Assembly: GCA_033239005.1 (NCBI GenBank)
Contig: BSQZ01000034.1
Coordinates: 6,705,001 to 6,769,000 of the forward strand
DNA length: 64,000 nt
Source: Lamellibrachia satsuma
Lineage: Eukaryota > Annelida > Polychaeta > Sabellida > Siboglinidae
Reading direction: 5' to 3'
Of this stretch, positions 1-13,233 are shown one piece after another; within the stretch, counting starts at the first letter, position 1, and each line of letters starts with the position of its first letter. Below the pieces are notes generated by a model that saw nothing but the letters and a program-made list of their open reading frames with translations, searched no databases and was not told the DNA's origin. The translations under genes and the position numbers were made by a program.

Positions 1-879
1 ACAACTGGGCCGTCAAACAGTAGTGCCTGGAGGCTCACCGACCATGGAGTCACCGACCATGGAGTCAACGATCACGGAGTAACCTCGGACCGCGCGCAGG
101 ACGACCAAATATTGGTTGGTATTCTTGTTATTTATGATATACACAACGATTTCCCAAAAGCTAGAAAAAAATTTACTTTATTATGTACGCCGACCTTATT
201 TAGCACCATCAAATCCTTAATGACAATATACCAAACAAATCAATGAATCTGCAGTAAATTATGAACTCTTAAAAATAATGGAATTACTTGATATTGATAA
301 TAAATTATTATTAAACAAAAAATAAATATGTGACCTTTCAAATGTTTTAAATACATGCATCAAAAATTACCTGCCTACTTATTAAACTCGAAAATAACCC
401 CAAAAGTAAACAAGATTTCATAACACTAGGAGTACAACTGACATATAATCACTCAGAACTAAACATGAATTTGCCAAAAGGTGTTTTAGATATAACGTGC
501 CACATGTTAAAAATAATACCCGTAATAAAATGGTTACAGAGAAGATAGGAACTCACAGTTTACAGGGTCTTGCAAATTATGCAAAGACATATTTATTACA
601 AAAATATGTAGATACGTATGCAATATTTAAATGCTATACTTGCTATCAAATTCGACTTAATTAATAATACATAATTATATTAATGCACGACTACTACCTA
701 TTATAGTTAATATTACATGTTATCACACATATCTCAATATATACACTCAAATGCATACTCTTTCTCCCTCAGCAAACACCCACTGTTACAACCTTTTGTA
801 TAAATGAGTTAGTTACTTATATTTCATTGGTGGCTCCTATGAGAGCGACTGTAAAGTATTTATAGGAGTCACTGATTAT
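1..879. other. AT-rich intergenic sequence, nothing recognised
   Basis: I see no exon-like reading frame, RNA gene or transposon terminus here. The sequence is AT-rich, with short direct repeats near the left edge. Confidence 0.5.
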
Positions 880-1146
880 ATTATATTATGTTATATTATG
901 TTGTGTTGTGTTGTGTTGTGTTGTGTTGTGTTGTATTGTATTGTATTGTATTGTATTGTATTGTATTATATTATATTATATTATATTATATTATATTATA
1001 TTATATTATATTATATTATATTATATTATATTATATTATATTATATTATATTATATTATATTATATTATATTATATTATATTATATTATATTATATTATA
1101 TTATATTATATTATATTATATTATATTATATTATATTATATTATAT
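880..1146. repeat. Pentanucleotide array with ordered variants (TTGTG, TTGTA, TTATA)
   Basis: A 5-bp tandem array of about 53 units. It runs from a few TTATA/TTATG units through a TTGTG block, then a TTGTA block, into a long uniform TTATA block. The variants are sorted rather than mixed. The unit length gives open frames in all three phases, so the apparent ORFs over this stretch are artefacts. Confidence 0.95.
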
Positions 1147-2056
1147 TTGTATTTTTCCATGTGAATGTATTAATGCATATTTTCTTCTATCATTCAATTT
1201 TATTTGTATCACAAACGGGGTCAAAATAAACTTGTTCATGTTCTTGTTCTTAGCTATGCCTATCGTTGGCGTCCGTCTATCTCGGAAATGAATGGAGCTG
1301 CGCCGTATTTGACATCAGTGTGACTAAAAAGTCCGATTTTTGAGTGGCTGTCTCTGTCTATTACATTATATAAACGATAGAGGAATTTTACCAGCACTAC
1401 CATAGCCAAAAAGGCAGTAGCGTATATATTATATAACCCTACTGAAGACGTTTGCCCTTGGAGTTGCGTTTAACAGATCCATCCTAACATCGGTCAAGAT
1501 AGTTAATTGTGGTCAATATGTGGTACATGGAACATCGATCGGTACAATTTATATAATAATTCCCGTTAAGATATCATCTACCGTTATACTATTATTATCT
1601 GTAAAATGGACAAAACCCACTGTAAATAGATGGCACATATCATAGAAATATGTGTCTTGTTACTGGTGCAGCGTGGGTCACTCGTTAAATAGGTGTGTTA
1701 AATAAGAGCTGCCCGACATAGACCCACACCAGGCGGTCCACCGTAAAGGCACATCCAAAAATAGCACATACCAAAACGACACGTGCGACACAGGCATGTG
1801 CAAAATTGGCACATGCATTAAGACACAATTGATTGTAGTATAAAGCAATGGCACATAAATATCACAATCAAATTGATTCAAACGGTATTTAAAGAGACAC
1901 CCTTATTTTTGAGCCATTGAAATATGTGAAGGAATATTGCTAATATCAATGGAGGCATTATTTCAATAGCAGTCAATCTGTTTGGACAAATAATCAGTAA
2001 ACCCACTGCAATTAATTGGAGCCAAATTTAATATTTACACTATCGGGTGTGCAAAA
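1147..2056. other. Unassigned intergenic sequence
   Basis: Short spurious frames only. No splice-flanked coding segment or transposon end was identified. Confidence 0.45.
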
Positions 2057-3435
2057 TCATGGTTGTGACGCTGCATGGTGAACCTCACGGTGACTATGGT
2101 TGTGGCGCTGCATGATGAACCTCACGGTGACTATGGTTGTGGCGCTGCATGATGAACCTCACGGTGACTATGGTTGTGGCGCTGCATGGCGAACCTCACA
2201 GTGCTCATGGCCGTGGCACTGTATGGTGAACCTCACAGTGGCTATGGTCGTGGCACTGCATGGTGAACCTCACGATGGCTATGGTCGTGGCACTGCATGG
2301 TGAACCTCACGGTGGCTATGGTTGTGGCACTGCATGGTGAACCTCACAGTGGCTATGGTCGTGGCACTGCATGGTGAACTTCACGGTGGCTATGGTCGTG
2401 GCACTGCATGGTGAACCTCACAGTGGCTATGGTCGTGGCACGGCATGGTGAACCTCACAGTGGCTATGGTCGTGGCACGGCATGGTGAACCTCACGGTGG
2501 CTATGGTCGTGGCACTGCATGGTGAACCTCACGGTGGCTATGGTTGTGGCGCTGCATGGTGAACCTCACGGTGGCTATGGTCGTGGCACTGCATGGTGAA
2601 CTTCACGGTGGCTATGGTCGTGGCACTGCATGGTGAACTTCACGGTGGCTATGGTCATGGCACTGCATGGTGAACCTCACAGTGGCTATGGTCGTGGCAC
2701 TGCATGGTGAACCTCACAGTGGCTATGGTCGTGGCACTGCATGGTGAACCTCACGGTGACTATGGTTGTGGCACTGCATGGTGAACCTCACGGTGGCTAT
2801 GGTCGTGGCGCTGCATGGTGAACCTCACGGTGACTATGGTTGTGGCGCTGCATTGTGAACCTCACGGTGGCTATGTTTGTGGCGCTGCATGGTGAACCTC
2901 ACGGTGGCTATGGTTGTGGCGCTGCATTGTGAACCTCACGGTGGCTATGTTTGTGGCGCTGCATGGTGAACCTCACGGTGGCTATGGTCGTGGCGTTGCA
3001 TGGTGAACTTCACGGTGGCTATGGTTGTGGCACTGCATGGTGAACTTCACGGTGGCTATGGTTGTGGCGTTGCATGGTGAACTTCACAGTGGCTATGGTT
3101 GTGGCACTGCATGGTGAACTTCACGGTGGCTATGGTTGTGGCACTGCATGGTGAACTTCACGGTGGCTATGGTTGTGACGCTGCATGGTGAACTTCAAAG
3201 TGGCTATGGTTGTGGCGTTGCATGCTGAACTTCACGGTGGCTATGGTTGTGGTGCTGCATGCTGAACTTCACGGTGGCTATGTTTGTGGTGCTGCATGAT
3301 GAACCTCACGGTGGCTATAGTTGTGGCGTTGCATGGTGAACTTCACAGTGGCTATGGTTGTGGTGCTGCATGGTGAACTTCACGGTGGCTATGGTTGTCG
3401 CGCTGCATGGTGAACTTCACGGTGGCTACGGTTGC
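2057..3435. repeat. 37-bp minisatellite, about 37 copies
   Basis: Tandem copies of a 37-bp unit containing the core GCATGGTGAACCTCACGG. Point variants (GTCGTGG versus GTTGTGG, CACGG versus CACAG, CTGCAT versus TTGCAT) are spread in patches, which suggests local amplification of sub-blocks. No coding meaning. Confidence 0.93.
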
Positions 3436-4043
3436 AGCAGCGGTATAACATTATATGAAAACTGTCCATAGCTGTAGTGAAAACATTTTCAGAATAGGAA
3501 ATAAAACAGACATACCTGTCGTGAAAACGCGTCCTATACTCCGTGTGTCCGCTGCAACCTGATACCGTATTGTACAAATTATGAGTTATATATCTAACAC
3601 ACTTTTTGCCACTACAATGTTTGATTATAGCGTAGCGTGGTCGTTTTATCTACTAGTGCGAATGACACGTGTGTAGCTATTTATGACTACTCTAGTACGA
3701 AATTTAGTTTAGTGCCTTTTGGGGTCTAACACGTGCTCTGCCCCCCCCCCCCGCAGAGACGTTATATCATCTTCAGGTCAGAGTTCTGAGAAATTTAACG
3801 AAAGACACGTTTTCCAGTTACATAAAAAATTTCATTCATTCGGTAATTTCATCGAAAATATGCCATACTCACATTTGGGTCAAATATAAATCTAAGACGT
3901 ATTTGTATGCAATATTCTTCCTACATCAACTTCTTCACTGCGCAAGTTTTACCTTATATTTTTGTCCAGTCATGCTTTGTGGTGGTGGGCCTGTGACATA
4001 TCAACATGGCTACCGTGATAAACAATTTTTGTCACAAGCGTGT

Positions 4044-4078
<35 letters not shown>

Positions 4079-4344
4079 ATTTGGAACAACATTAACTATT
4101 TACCCCACATAATCCATGTTATATGGAGAAGTACTCCCGAGGAAAAACGAGGGAAAGGGATGTTTTATCTACGGATGTGCTGCGAGAGCCTTTTCGTTTG
4201 AACACACATACACGTACTAAAAAATATATAAACTACTTATGCCTATTTAAAACAAAGGGGTATAATTCCAGGCAAGTTATCTTTCTAGAAGGGTAATGAT
4301 TTCCCCAAAGGGGGCTTATTTTTAATTGTTGTGCTAACATAGTA
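3436..4344. other. Intergenic sequence with a C-run and an (AAT)n tract
   Basis: Holds a C homopolymer near 3,740-3,753 and an (AAT)n microsatellite at about 4,049-4,076. Nothing coding is supported. Confidence 0.5.
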
Positions 4345-5171
4345 CAGTCGAACCTCTGTATTATGGTCACCCACGGGACTGAGTCAAAGCGACCATAATA
4401 GCGAGGTGACCTTAATAGTGAATATGGACACTGAAGCATCATGGGACTTCGTTAAACACCATAAGGCATTTAGCGTATTCGATTGCGGCGAAATTATTCA
4501 TACATCAGATCGACTGATGTTTGCTAGTTGGTTTTGTTATATATCAATAAGCTGGCACGATACATTATTTGCTGACATGACAACTCATTAAATATTTGCT
4601 CTTCAGGATCGAACAAGAGTTATCCACCAGAGGCGCCACGGTTTATTTTGGGGAGCCATCGAGCTTTGCCTTTTAAACTAAGCTCGTTCCTAACACATCT
4701 TTTCGCTGTCGCTTCCATTTCGGTTTGGTTCGTTATGCCACTTATTTTGCAACATTTTGTCATCTCTCGGGCCTGCTATTCCTACAAGTGCTCATTGGTG
4801 TTTATACAAATAGGCCACCTAGTAATACACGGTGTCCTATTGTTAGCGTCGATGACTGAGCCGTCGACGGCGCCGTGTTTTTTAATAAAATTTACTCAGT
4901 CGCTTAACTTAGGCCTAAAAATTTGCCTTCAAAGTGTTATCTAAAATGACTGGTGTTTTGCTTCTTGCACTGTTTTCTGAAGTTAACTGGTCACTGTGTA
5001 AACACGCTGACACCAGTGTGTGGCTTCATATTGAGATCACTTTTGATCAGGGCGTTTTTTAATGAATTTTCACTGGGGGGACAATGTCCTAAAAGGGCAT
5101 TCCAAATGTTTAAAAAGGGCAGCTTACGCATTATTAATGATTATTTACATAACCATTAGGAATGTATGAAA

Positions 5172-5448
<277 letters not shown>

Positions 5449-5520
5449 TATGGTTGCACACTGACGACTGCATCTCGGTATAAAATTAATGTTACACATA
5501 TATCCCAGAAACATTTTTTA

Positions 5521-7496
5521 TTACAAACTCATGCAGTAGTTAGAGAACACGTCTCTAGCAACTTGCAAGTCAGTACGTTTGACCGTTGTCTCAATTTTAC
5601 TAGACGAGCCCCGTTTCGCGGGTGAATTTCCTAACGAATTCACGCTGCCCGTAGATGTCCAAATCTGAAGCCCCCATCTTCTGGTCTTCTCCAGGAATTT
5701 GACGACAGCGGGTCGAGGGTCAAAGTAGGCGGTGCCCACAACATTCAGTGCCACAATGAGGCGGGCGTTTATCGTGTCCTCACCCATGCTGGTGCGGTGA
5801 TTGTCGACCACGAGGTTGTGGTGGCTCACGATCCTTTCGGTCTGCATAGAGTGTGGACTCATGCAAGCCAGAGATGCCAACACCTTCTGAACTGAACCTG
5901 TGGTGACTGGCAGAAGTTGCCGCAATCTGACATTCATCTTACAACCGAGATCACAACCATCAGGCAGGAACGGCACAATCATCATGTTCTCACATTGCTC
6001 GGCTGCCCCGTCCGCAAAGTCAGAGGCTTCGTCTGGAAAAAGACGCCTGACGACACGCACGCCATGTTCAACGAATGATCCCAGGTTGCGTGATATCACC
6101 AACCCCTTCATATCTTTGATGACGTCCTCCTGCTCCGGGTGAATGCGTTCAGAGAGGTATTCGTGGGATGTTTGCACGACCTCCAGCCTGATTGCTCGTG
6201 CATTACGGCGGTTCGTACAAACGAATTGGTGTTTCGACTTTCGCTGTGTTAGGTCCTCATTGGTGCTATCGGTTGGGCAACTCTCTTTCTCCTCTCTTCT
6301 TCCCGGGAATAGTCCATCCCTCATCAATCTCAACTTCTTGACGGCAGCGCCAGTCACAGTGACAAGATCGGTGATGAACAAATCAATCCTTTGCAACTTC
6401 TTCTGGAGTGTTTCAAATATCTCCAGGATATCGCCCATCAGTGAGGTAATCCACTTCTGTTGGTGGTTCCAGATTTTCAGAAACCCTGACGCCTCTTGCG
6501 ATTGGCATCAATCTGCACACGTGCATCGGTTGAACATTTGAGACAGACGCACTTTCTCTAGTTCGTATATGACATCCAGCATCTGCTTGTAGTAGTTCGG
6601 GTCCATGTAGTGTAGGTTGCTAGACGCTGGCGTGAATGGAACACATTCCACATCTGCGCCATTTTGTCGCATAGTGGCCAACAGATGGTCCGACGCCAAA
6701 CAAGCCAGAGATCGCATCGGCCACGATCGGGCGGAGACCGTTTCGATTAGACAGTCGTTGTATACGTCGACGCCCATTCGCAGTCTTATTGTAAACAGTG
6801 AGTGCGCGTAGCCATGGATGCGACGTTGTGCACTCTTCCCAGGCTTCGTCCATCTTCTTCTTGCTTGTAGCTGCCATGTGCGGTTCAGAGGTCATATGGT
6901 CAATGACCCTTTCCAGCTTATCACTACAGTCCGTCCTGACGCCTCTTGCGATTGGCTTAGTGCCATTTTTAGAACTTTTCTTTGCCATCTGTTCATACTC
7001 CTGACATGTTGTCGTGCATAGAATGTGAGCCCTTGTTCGGCCACATTTTTTTGCCGAATATGAGCGAAGCTCGGGGAATTTGTTGACAACATCTGCAATA
7101 GTTAAAGGAATTCCTGTGTAGGTCGGTGTGCAGGAACTTGACGGCCTCTGGTGTGAAGTTGCGTTGTCGGTTTCCAAGTGTCTGGGTAAGGTGGTGATCT
7201 TTGTCGCCAGGAGTGTGGTCAGGTGTGTTGGCAGTGGACGGATCATGGATGCTTGATGAACTGGTTACTGGGCGAGAACACGACGAAGGCAGTACCTCTA
7301 TGACTGGTGGTACACTTTATCTTTGGGAGTGTCATCAGATGTGATGGCAGCGGACGGATCATAGTTCCCTGGCGGCATTGTGGGTATTTCTGGCATTGAG
7401 GCTGCTTCGAAAAATTGTGTCTAGGAGTTGACATTTTGCGGCAGATTTCTGTAGCTCTTCTTGTCTTCGTTTTGCATTTCTGTCTCTCTTAGGCAT
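5521..7496 (-). pseudogene. Broken hAT-type transposase-like gene
   Basis: Read on the minus strand, coding sequence is spread over several frames. A basic N-terminus starts at 7,496 (MPKRDRNAKRRQEELQKSA). Next comes a Cys/His-rich segment (CTTTC, then an IDHMTSEPHMAA-type H-x5-H) around 6,900-7,050, then a middle piece at 6,508-6,777, and last a 305-codon frame at 5,521-6,438. That last frame contains TERIVSHHNLVVDNHRTSM and FDPRPAVVKFL, which resemble the C-terminal dimerisation region of hAT-related proteins. Frame changes near 7,365 and 6,775 and a stop near 6,508 make it non-functional as read. An intron could explain one break, but not all were tested. The family call rests on remembered motif similarity. 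Confidence 0.6.
7243..7375 (-). repeat. Internal tandem duplication near the N-terminus of the hAT-like gene
   Basis: The segments starting MIRPLPSHLMTLP (about 7,360 downward) and MIRPLPTHLTTLL (about 7,246 downward) align at both DNA and protein level, so about 115 bp is duplicated in tandem. The copies have diverged, and the downstream copy continues into the Cys/His region. Confidence 0.6.
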
Positions 7497-9479
7497 GACT
7501 GGCAGGATATCGACCTGGACAAATTAAATGGTTAAATGTAATAACTAACTCAGGAAAAACATGTCTATTTGAATTACAATCCGAGAGGCGACATGCTCTA
7601 GACTCTAGACATAAATATACTGAAGATATAGGCTTAAGGCAGAAAAGAGAGTAATACAAAACATGTATTCCACGTCTATCAATGAAATGGTTGGCTAAGT
7701 ACATAAAAAATCAAAATATAGAAAATACGTACTTCCAAAACTGACATGTGCAAATGTTGATTACATTTTATGTTAATATGTGCACCACCAACTTTTGAGT
7801 AACAATTTTCCAAAGTTGAAGTCCCTGCTGACCGCCAACTTTCCATCTCACATATAGAACACTATCAACTACTCATACATTTTAAAGTTTATTTGTTAAG
7901 TATGTATACAATATACATATTTGAGTTACCATGGTTAAAATTTCGATTTTTCAAAGATGAGGTGAATGAATTGGCTAGGTTTTTGCCTTAATCAAAATCA
8001 ACCCTGACAGGTTTATGGCTGTTATGATGTTTGTATCATCTTACCTACAAGAGGGATCATTATTAAAATGTGATTATTTTGTGATATTTGTTAAACGTTT
8101 CCAATTGCTTTCGTTGGACACTACACACACTTTGCCAGGTTTATTTATTATTTGAGAACAAAACAGCCGACTGACAGGTTGTTGATACATCGTTAATCCC
8201 CGCCCGCTCGCTCTCGACCAGTGGTAATAGCGAATGGGCGTGGTTTAGTCTCGCCTGTGCTATACCGGGTACGTTTCGTAATTTCGCGGCCAGGACACCG
8301 GTTTATGTTAACAGCTATTTCAACATCACTGTAAAGAACTGGATTGCACGCGGCTCAATCGTGTAAAATGTGATGGCACGTATTGTTGAATTATACACAA
8401 TTGAAACAAACAGTAACATGCATGTACACATATTTACATATACATAATCATTAGCTATTCTAGAACCGGAACACTGACGTCATAAGTAAACTTTTCTATG
8501 GCTATGCCAAAGCACGTTTTCAGTTCTTCGCATGAACTGTATGAAGAAGCCATTCGGCAATACGTCACTGTTATTGCTATGATGCTATTACATTCCCATA
8601 TCAATAAATTGGTCTTTTGTAGACATAATGCCCTTCTTTAACTTTGGAACTTTTTTGATTTGCCACCAATGAAAATTAACTAAAACACACTAACAAAAAG
8701 AATACAAATTAAGACCTACATTAATACAAGGGGCTGGTTAAGGAGAATGGGGCACGCATTGGGGGGCAAGTTGGTTTGACTGGGGTGGCAACTGAAAGGG
8801 CTGGGGGCATTGCCCCCCCCCACTTTGTATGTTAAAAAACGCCCTGCTTTTGATGGAACGGCGGCCGGCCCGCGGCTGCTTAACGTTGCAGCCGCCAAAT
8901 GTTAGCTTTACGACTGTGACTGACCGTAAGTGAGGGGTAAATCTGCGGGCGATCTCGACGTTTTGCACAGGGTTACTGACCGTATTCCTGAATAGCAAGG
9001 TGACCGGATTAGCGGGACAAACGTCCTATTTTATACTGTCGAAATCATTTGGGACTGTCCCAGGGTGACCACAATGGCGGGGTGACTGTATTACCGGGGT
9101 TACCATAAACCGAGGTTCCACTGCAGTATACATCATGTGAGTGACCTCCAGGGGTCAACCATAACATTGTTAGTCGATCATGTTGATCGAAAGTGCAATG
9201 ATGTAATTGAAAACAGAATCTCTGGTGAGAATATATAAGGGAATGATATCTTCAAATTGATGAAGAGATGGGTTGTATGGTCAATTACGTATTATAAAAA
9301 AGTCGAATTTACACAATAAAAAAATTATTTTATAATTGTTCAGCAATTTTATTTTAGTTTTTGTCAAGCGATTGAAATTTTACCAAAAATGTATTTCACA
9401 TTATACTTGGTGTTTATTTCTGTAGAACCAAGACCAACCAGCATTCAACTGTTACAAGTCAGCCTGTCTGTCTCGCACT
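7497..9479. other. Non-coding sequence with transposon-like scraps
   Basis: No gene recognised. The stretch at about 8,735-8,990 has runs of C and G and resembles repetitive non-autonomous element debris. The right terminus of the possible pogo-like element lies at about 9,060-9,123. Confidence 0.4.
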
Positions 9480-9489
9480 GAACCTTCTA

Positions 9490-9621
9490 CCCCTTCCTCC
9501 CTTCCCCGTCTCTCTTCTCTTTATATCTCACTCACTCACTCACTCACTCACCCACTCGCTCACTCACTCTCTCTCTCTCTTTCTTCTCTCCCTCTATCTC
9601 TCCCTCACCCTCTTTTCTCTC

Positions 9622-9663
<42 letters not shown>

Positions 9664-9877
9664 TCTTTCTCTCTCTCTCTCTCTCTCTCTCTCCCCTCTC
9701 TCTCTCACTCTTCTCTGTCTCTCTCTCTGTCTCTCTCTCTCCCTCCATCTCTCTCTCTCTCTCTCTCTTCTCCCTCTCTCTATCTCTATCTCTCTCTCTG
9801 CCCCCCCTCTCTCTCTCTCACCTTCTATCTCTCTCTCTTCTCTCTCCCTCTCTCTCTCTCTCTTCTCTCTCTCTCTT

Positions 9878-9912
<35 letters not shown>

Positions 9913-10545
9913 CTCTCTCCATTTCTCTTTCGCTCTCTCTCCCTCTCTCTCACTCGCTCTCTCTCCCTCTCTCACTCACTCACTCTCTCTCTCCCTCCCC
10001 CCTATCTATCTCTCCCTCACTCTTTCTCTCCCTCTCTCTCTACCTCTCTCTCTCCTCCCTCCCTCCCTCTCTCCCCCTCTCTCTCCCCCTCTCTCTCTCT
10101 CTCTCCTTCTTTCTCTCTCACCCCCCTCTCTCTCTCCTTCTCTCTCTCTCCCCCACTCTCTCTCTTCCCATTCTCTCTATTTCCCTCTCTCCCTCTCTCA
10201 CACTCTCTCTGCCCCTCTCTCTCTCTCTTCTTCTCTTTATCTCTATCACCTACTGACTTACTCACTCGCTCACCCTCCCCTCTCTCATCCTCCCTCTCTC
10301 TCTTGTTATTCTCTTCTCTCTTCCTCTCTCTTCTTTCTCTCTCTATCTCTCCCGCTCTCTCTCTCTCTCTCTCTCTCTCTCGCTCACCCTCCCCGTCTCT
10401 CTGTCCCTGTCTCGCTCTCTCCTCTCTGTCCCTTCCCCTGTTTCCCGTTTCTCTCCTCTCTATATCTCACTCAGCCACTCACTCACTCTCTCTCTCACTC
10501 ACTCTCATTACCACTCTCTCTCTCTCTCTCTCTCTCCCCTCTAGT
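9490..10545. repeat. 1-kb polypyrimidine (CT-rich) tract
   Basis: Nearly pure C/T on the plus strand, mostly (CT)n and CTCTCCCT-type words, with occasional CACTCACT. On the minus strand it gives long Arg/Glu-rich frames with no independent sign of coding. Mirror-symmetric CT/GA tracts of this type can adopt triplex (H-DNA) structure. Confidence 0.95.
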
Positions 10546-10904
10546 TTTTTTTATAGGACATGGTAACGCTACCCGTCATGGCAAAGTGTTTGTCATCTCA
10601 TCCTTAGTGATCAACTAAGTTACTTTAAACGAGTGAGTAGTGGCGCAATCTGGTGACCATCTTCTGGAGTAACACCTGCCATCTGTCGAATAGATGCTTA
10701 AAACGCAAGCAAAGCCAACGGGCAGAAGTTCGGAAATGATGCAGTTTTGTGAAGTAATGATGCCGTTAACATTTTGTTGACATGTCATAGCGTTTCACAA
10801 GGTTAGGATATATTTGCAACGGTTGTTCTACAAACATATTTCCAAGTATTATTATAGTAATTCGTAATAAAGTCGTATGTCTTCTTCTAAAGGCATCAAT
10901 ATGG
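10546..10904. other. Unassigned sequence between the CT tract and the LINE
   Basis: No coding or structural feature recognised. Confidence 0.4.
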
Positions 10905-11276
10905 GCGATAATTTAACAAGATTTAACAAGATTTGCCATCCAAGCCAAAGGCCGAGATGGCAAGTGGACAAGGATGCCATTGGCTTATCGAGAGTCCAAC
11001 AATGTTCATCTACTTATAACCCGCCCTCCTGAGATATGTGTCAACCTTGTTTTTAAACATATTCACGCTGCTAGCAGTTACACAATCTGTAGACAATTTG
11101 TTCCATTCATTTATTGTCCTCGGCTCTGACTCTGTGAGAACGAGTGCTTCCTGATGTCCAATCTACATTGATCCTTTACTAATTTTACCTCATGTCCTCT
11201 AGTTCTGCTATCCTTCTTGAGTGAGAAAAACATATTTCTATCAATATTTTCATACCCATTCAATATCTTAAAAACT

Positions 11277-12643
11277 TCAATCTGATCTCTTCTTAAGACT
11301 TAACCTCCTTGTCTCTAGAGTTGTTAAACCACATTCTTTCAGGCGTTCTTCATAACTAAGGGCTCTAAGTTCTGGAATCATTTTAGTTGCTCTCCTTTGT
11401 ATGCATTCAAGCGTATCTATATCCTTCTTACGATATGGTCTCCATGCTTGTATACAGTATTCTAAATGATGTCTAACTATTGCTTTATAAAGAGGTATAA
11501 TTAACTTTTTTCCCTTGTATGTTATGTTTCTTCTAATCAATCCAAGAATTTGATTACCCTTTGAAGCTGCAATACCACACTGCTCTGAAACTTTCATATC
11601 AGCGCTTATTGTAACTCCTAAGTCCTTTTCTCTTACAGTAGTACCCAGAACAGTATCTCCCATTTTATAGTTTACATTCAAGTTCCCATGTCCTGTATGT
11701 AGGCATTTACATTTCTCAAAATTGAACAGCATCTGCCATTTCTCAGACCATTTCACTAATCTGTCTAGATCGTTTTGTAAATGTTGTTTATCACCATCAG
11801 TATTAACCTTTCTAAACAGTTTTGTGTCATCCGCAAATTTGAGTACGTTACTTGTTATACTGTCGTTCAAGTCATTGATATAAATTAAGAATAATATAAG
11901 TCCTAATACTGATCCTTGAGGTACCCCACTCAAAACCGATTTCCAATTTGAAACTTCTCCATCTACTACAACTCGTTGTCTTCTGTCAGTCAGCCATTGT
12001 TCTATCCAGTCAGTTATGCTATCCCCGATACCATGGGCTTTTAATTTAAGTAGTAATCTTTGATGTGGCACTTTGTCAAAAGCTTTCTGAAAATCTAAGT
12101 AGATAATATCTACTGGCGATCCCATGTCTATCCACTTAGTGATTTCTTCCAAAAAACATAACATATTTGTTAAGCATGACCTCGCTTTAAGGAATCCATG
12201 TTGAGATGAATTTAATAATTTATGCTTAACGAGGAAGTCCACCATATGGTCTTTAATTAACCTTTCTAATAATTTACAAATCACTGACGTTAAACTCACT
12301 GGTCTGTAATTCTCGAACCCTTTTTAAATAATGGTGTGATGTTTGCTTCTTTCCATTCAAACGGAACAACTCCCTGTTTTAATGACAAGTTGAATACTCT
12401 TGCAAGTGGTATACTGATTTGTTCTACTGTTTCCATTAGTAATTTTGGAGGAATCCCATCCACTCCCGGTGATTTGTTATCCTTCATTGCCTTTATTTTC
12501 TTAGCTACCAATTCTGGGGTTACAACTAACAGACCTAAATAGTCAGATTTAGCCCCCTGAAATTTAGCATCAGCAACTGGTAATGAACTAATATCTTCTT
12601 TGGTAAACACTGAACTGAAGTAACCATTTAGGTCTTCCGCCAT
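11277..12643 (-). pseudogene. LINE copy 1 reverse transcriptase, two frames
   Basis: The upstream frame (12,296-12,643) has NKSPGVDGIPPKLL and ITPLFKKGS. The downstream frame (11,277-12,299) has the RT palm motifs [17 protein letters not shown] (A), GVPQGSVLG (B) and FADDTKLF (C, catalytic Asp pair). It ends in the conserved stretch [19 protein letters not shown]. The two frames meet at a frameshift near 12,300-12,320. The active-site aspartates are intact, so this copy decayed recently relative to copies 2 and 3. Confidence 0.88.
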
Positions 12644-12831
12644 TAAAAACCCCTGTGATATTATATTTCCAGCACTGTCTTCTAGAGGTCCAACCTTGTC
12701 TTGTACGTTTTGTTTACTCCTGACATATGCATAAAAACTCTTGCTGTCATTTTTTATGTTACATGCCAGTTTTTGCTCATAGCTTCTTTTAGATTGTCTG
12801 ATTTCAGTTGTAGCTGCATTAATGCCTCTTT

Positions 12832-13233
12832 CTATTTTGCATAGTCTTCTTCCTTTCTGGTACGCCTATAAACCCTCCACATAGTTTGTTTTAACATTAT
12901 TTTTCTAATTGCCTCTTTTGACAAGTGTTTCTTTCTACACCGTTTTCCTTGTTTTTGGAAGGGAACAAATTTATCGATGATACTCTCAATTTCATATTTT
13001 AGAATATTCCAACATTCAATTGCGGTCTTATTCATCAGCATGTTATTCCAATCTAGCTTTGCTAAGTATTTTCTCATATCTTTGTAGTTACCTTTGTGGA
13101 AGTTTCTCTTGTATGTTTTCTTATTTTTACTTTCTGATTTTACATTGATGTCAAAATGTATTTGATTGTGGTCACTATTACCCAATGGTTCAAATATTTT
13201 TACATTGTCCACTAATTCTTTTTGTGATGACAA
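12832..13233 (-). pseudogene. LINE copy 1 endonuclease C-terminus and linker
   Basis: A 133-codon minus-strand frame containing GNSDHNQIHFD, the SDH catalytic motif of APE-type retrotransposon endonucleases, followed by a basic linker. The upstream endonuclease segment is in another frame. It continues toward the RT through a degenerate stretch at 12,644-12,831. Confidence 0.75.

Noticed and set aside
9544..10265. Arg/Glu-rich minus-strand proteins
   Set aside because: They are translations of the CT tract with no non-repeat coding sequence.
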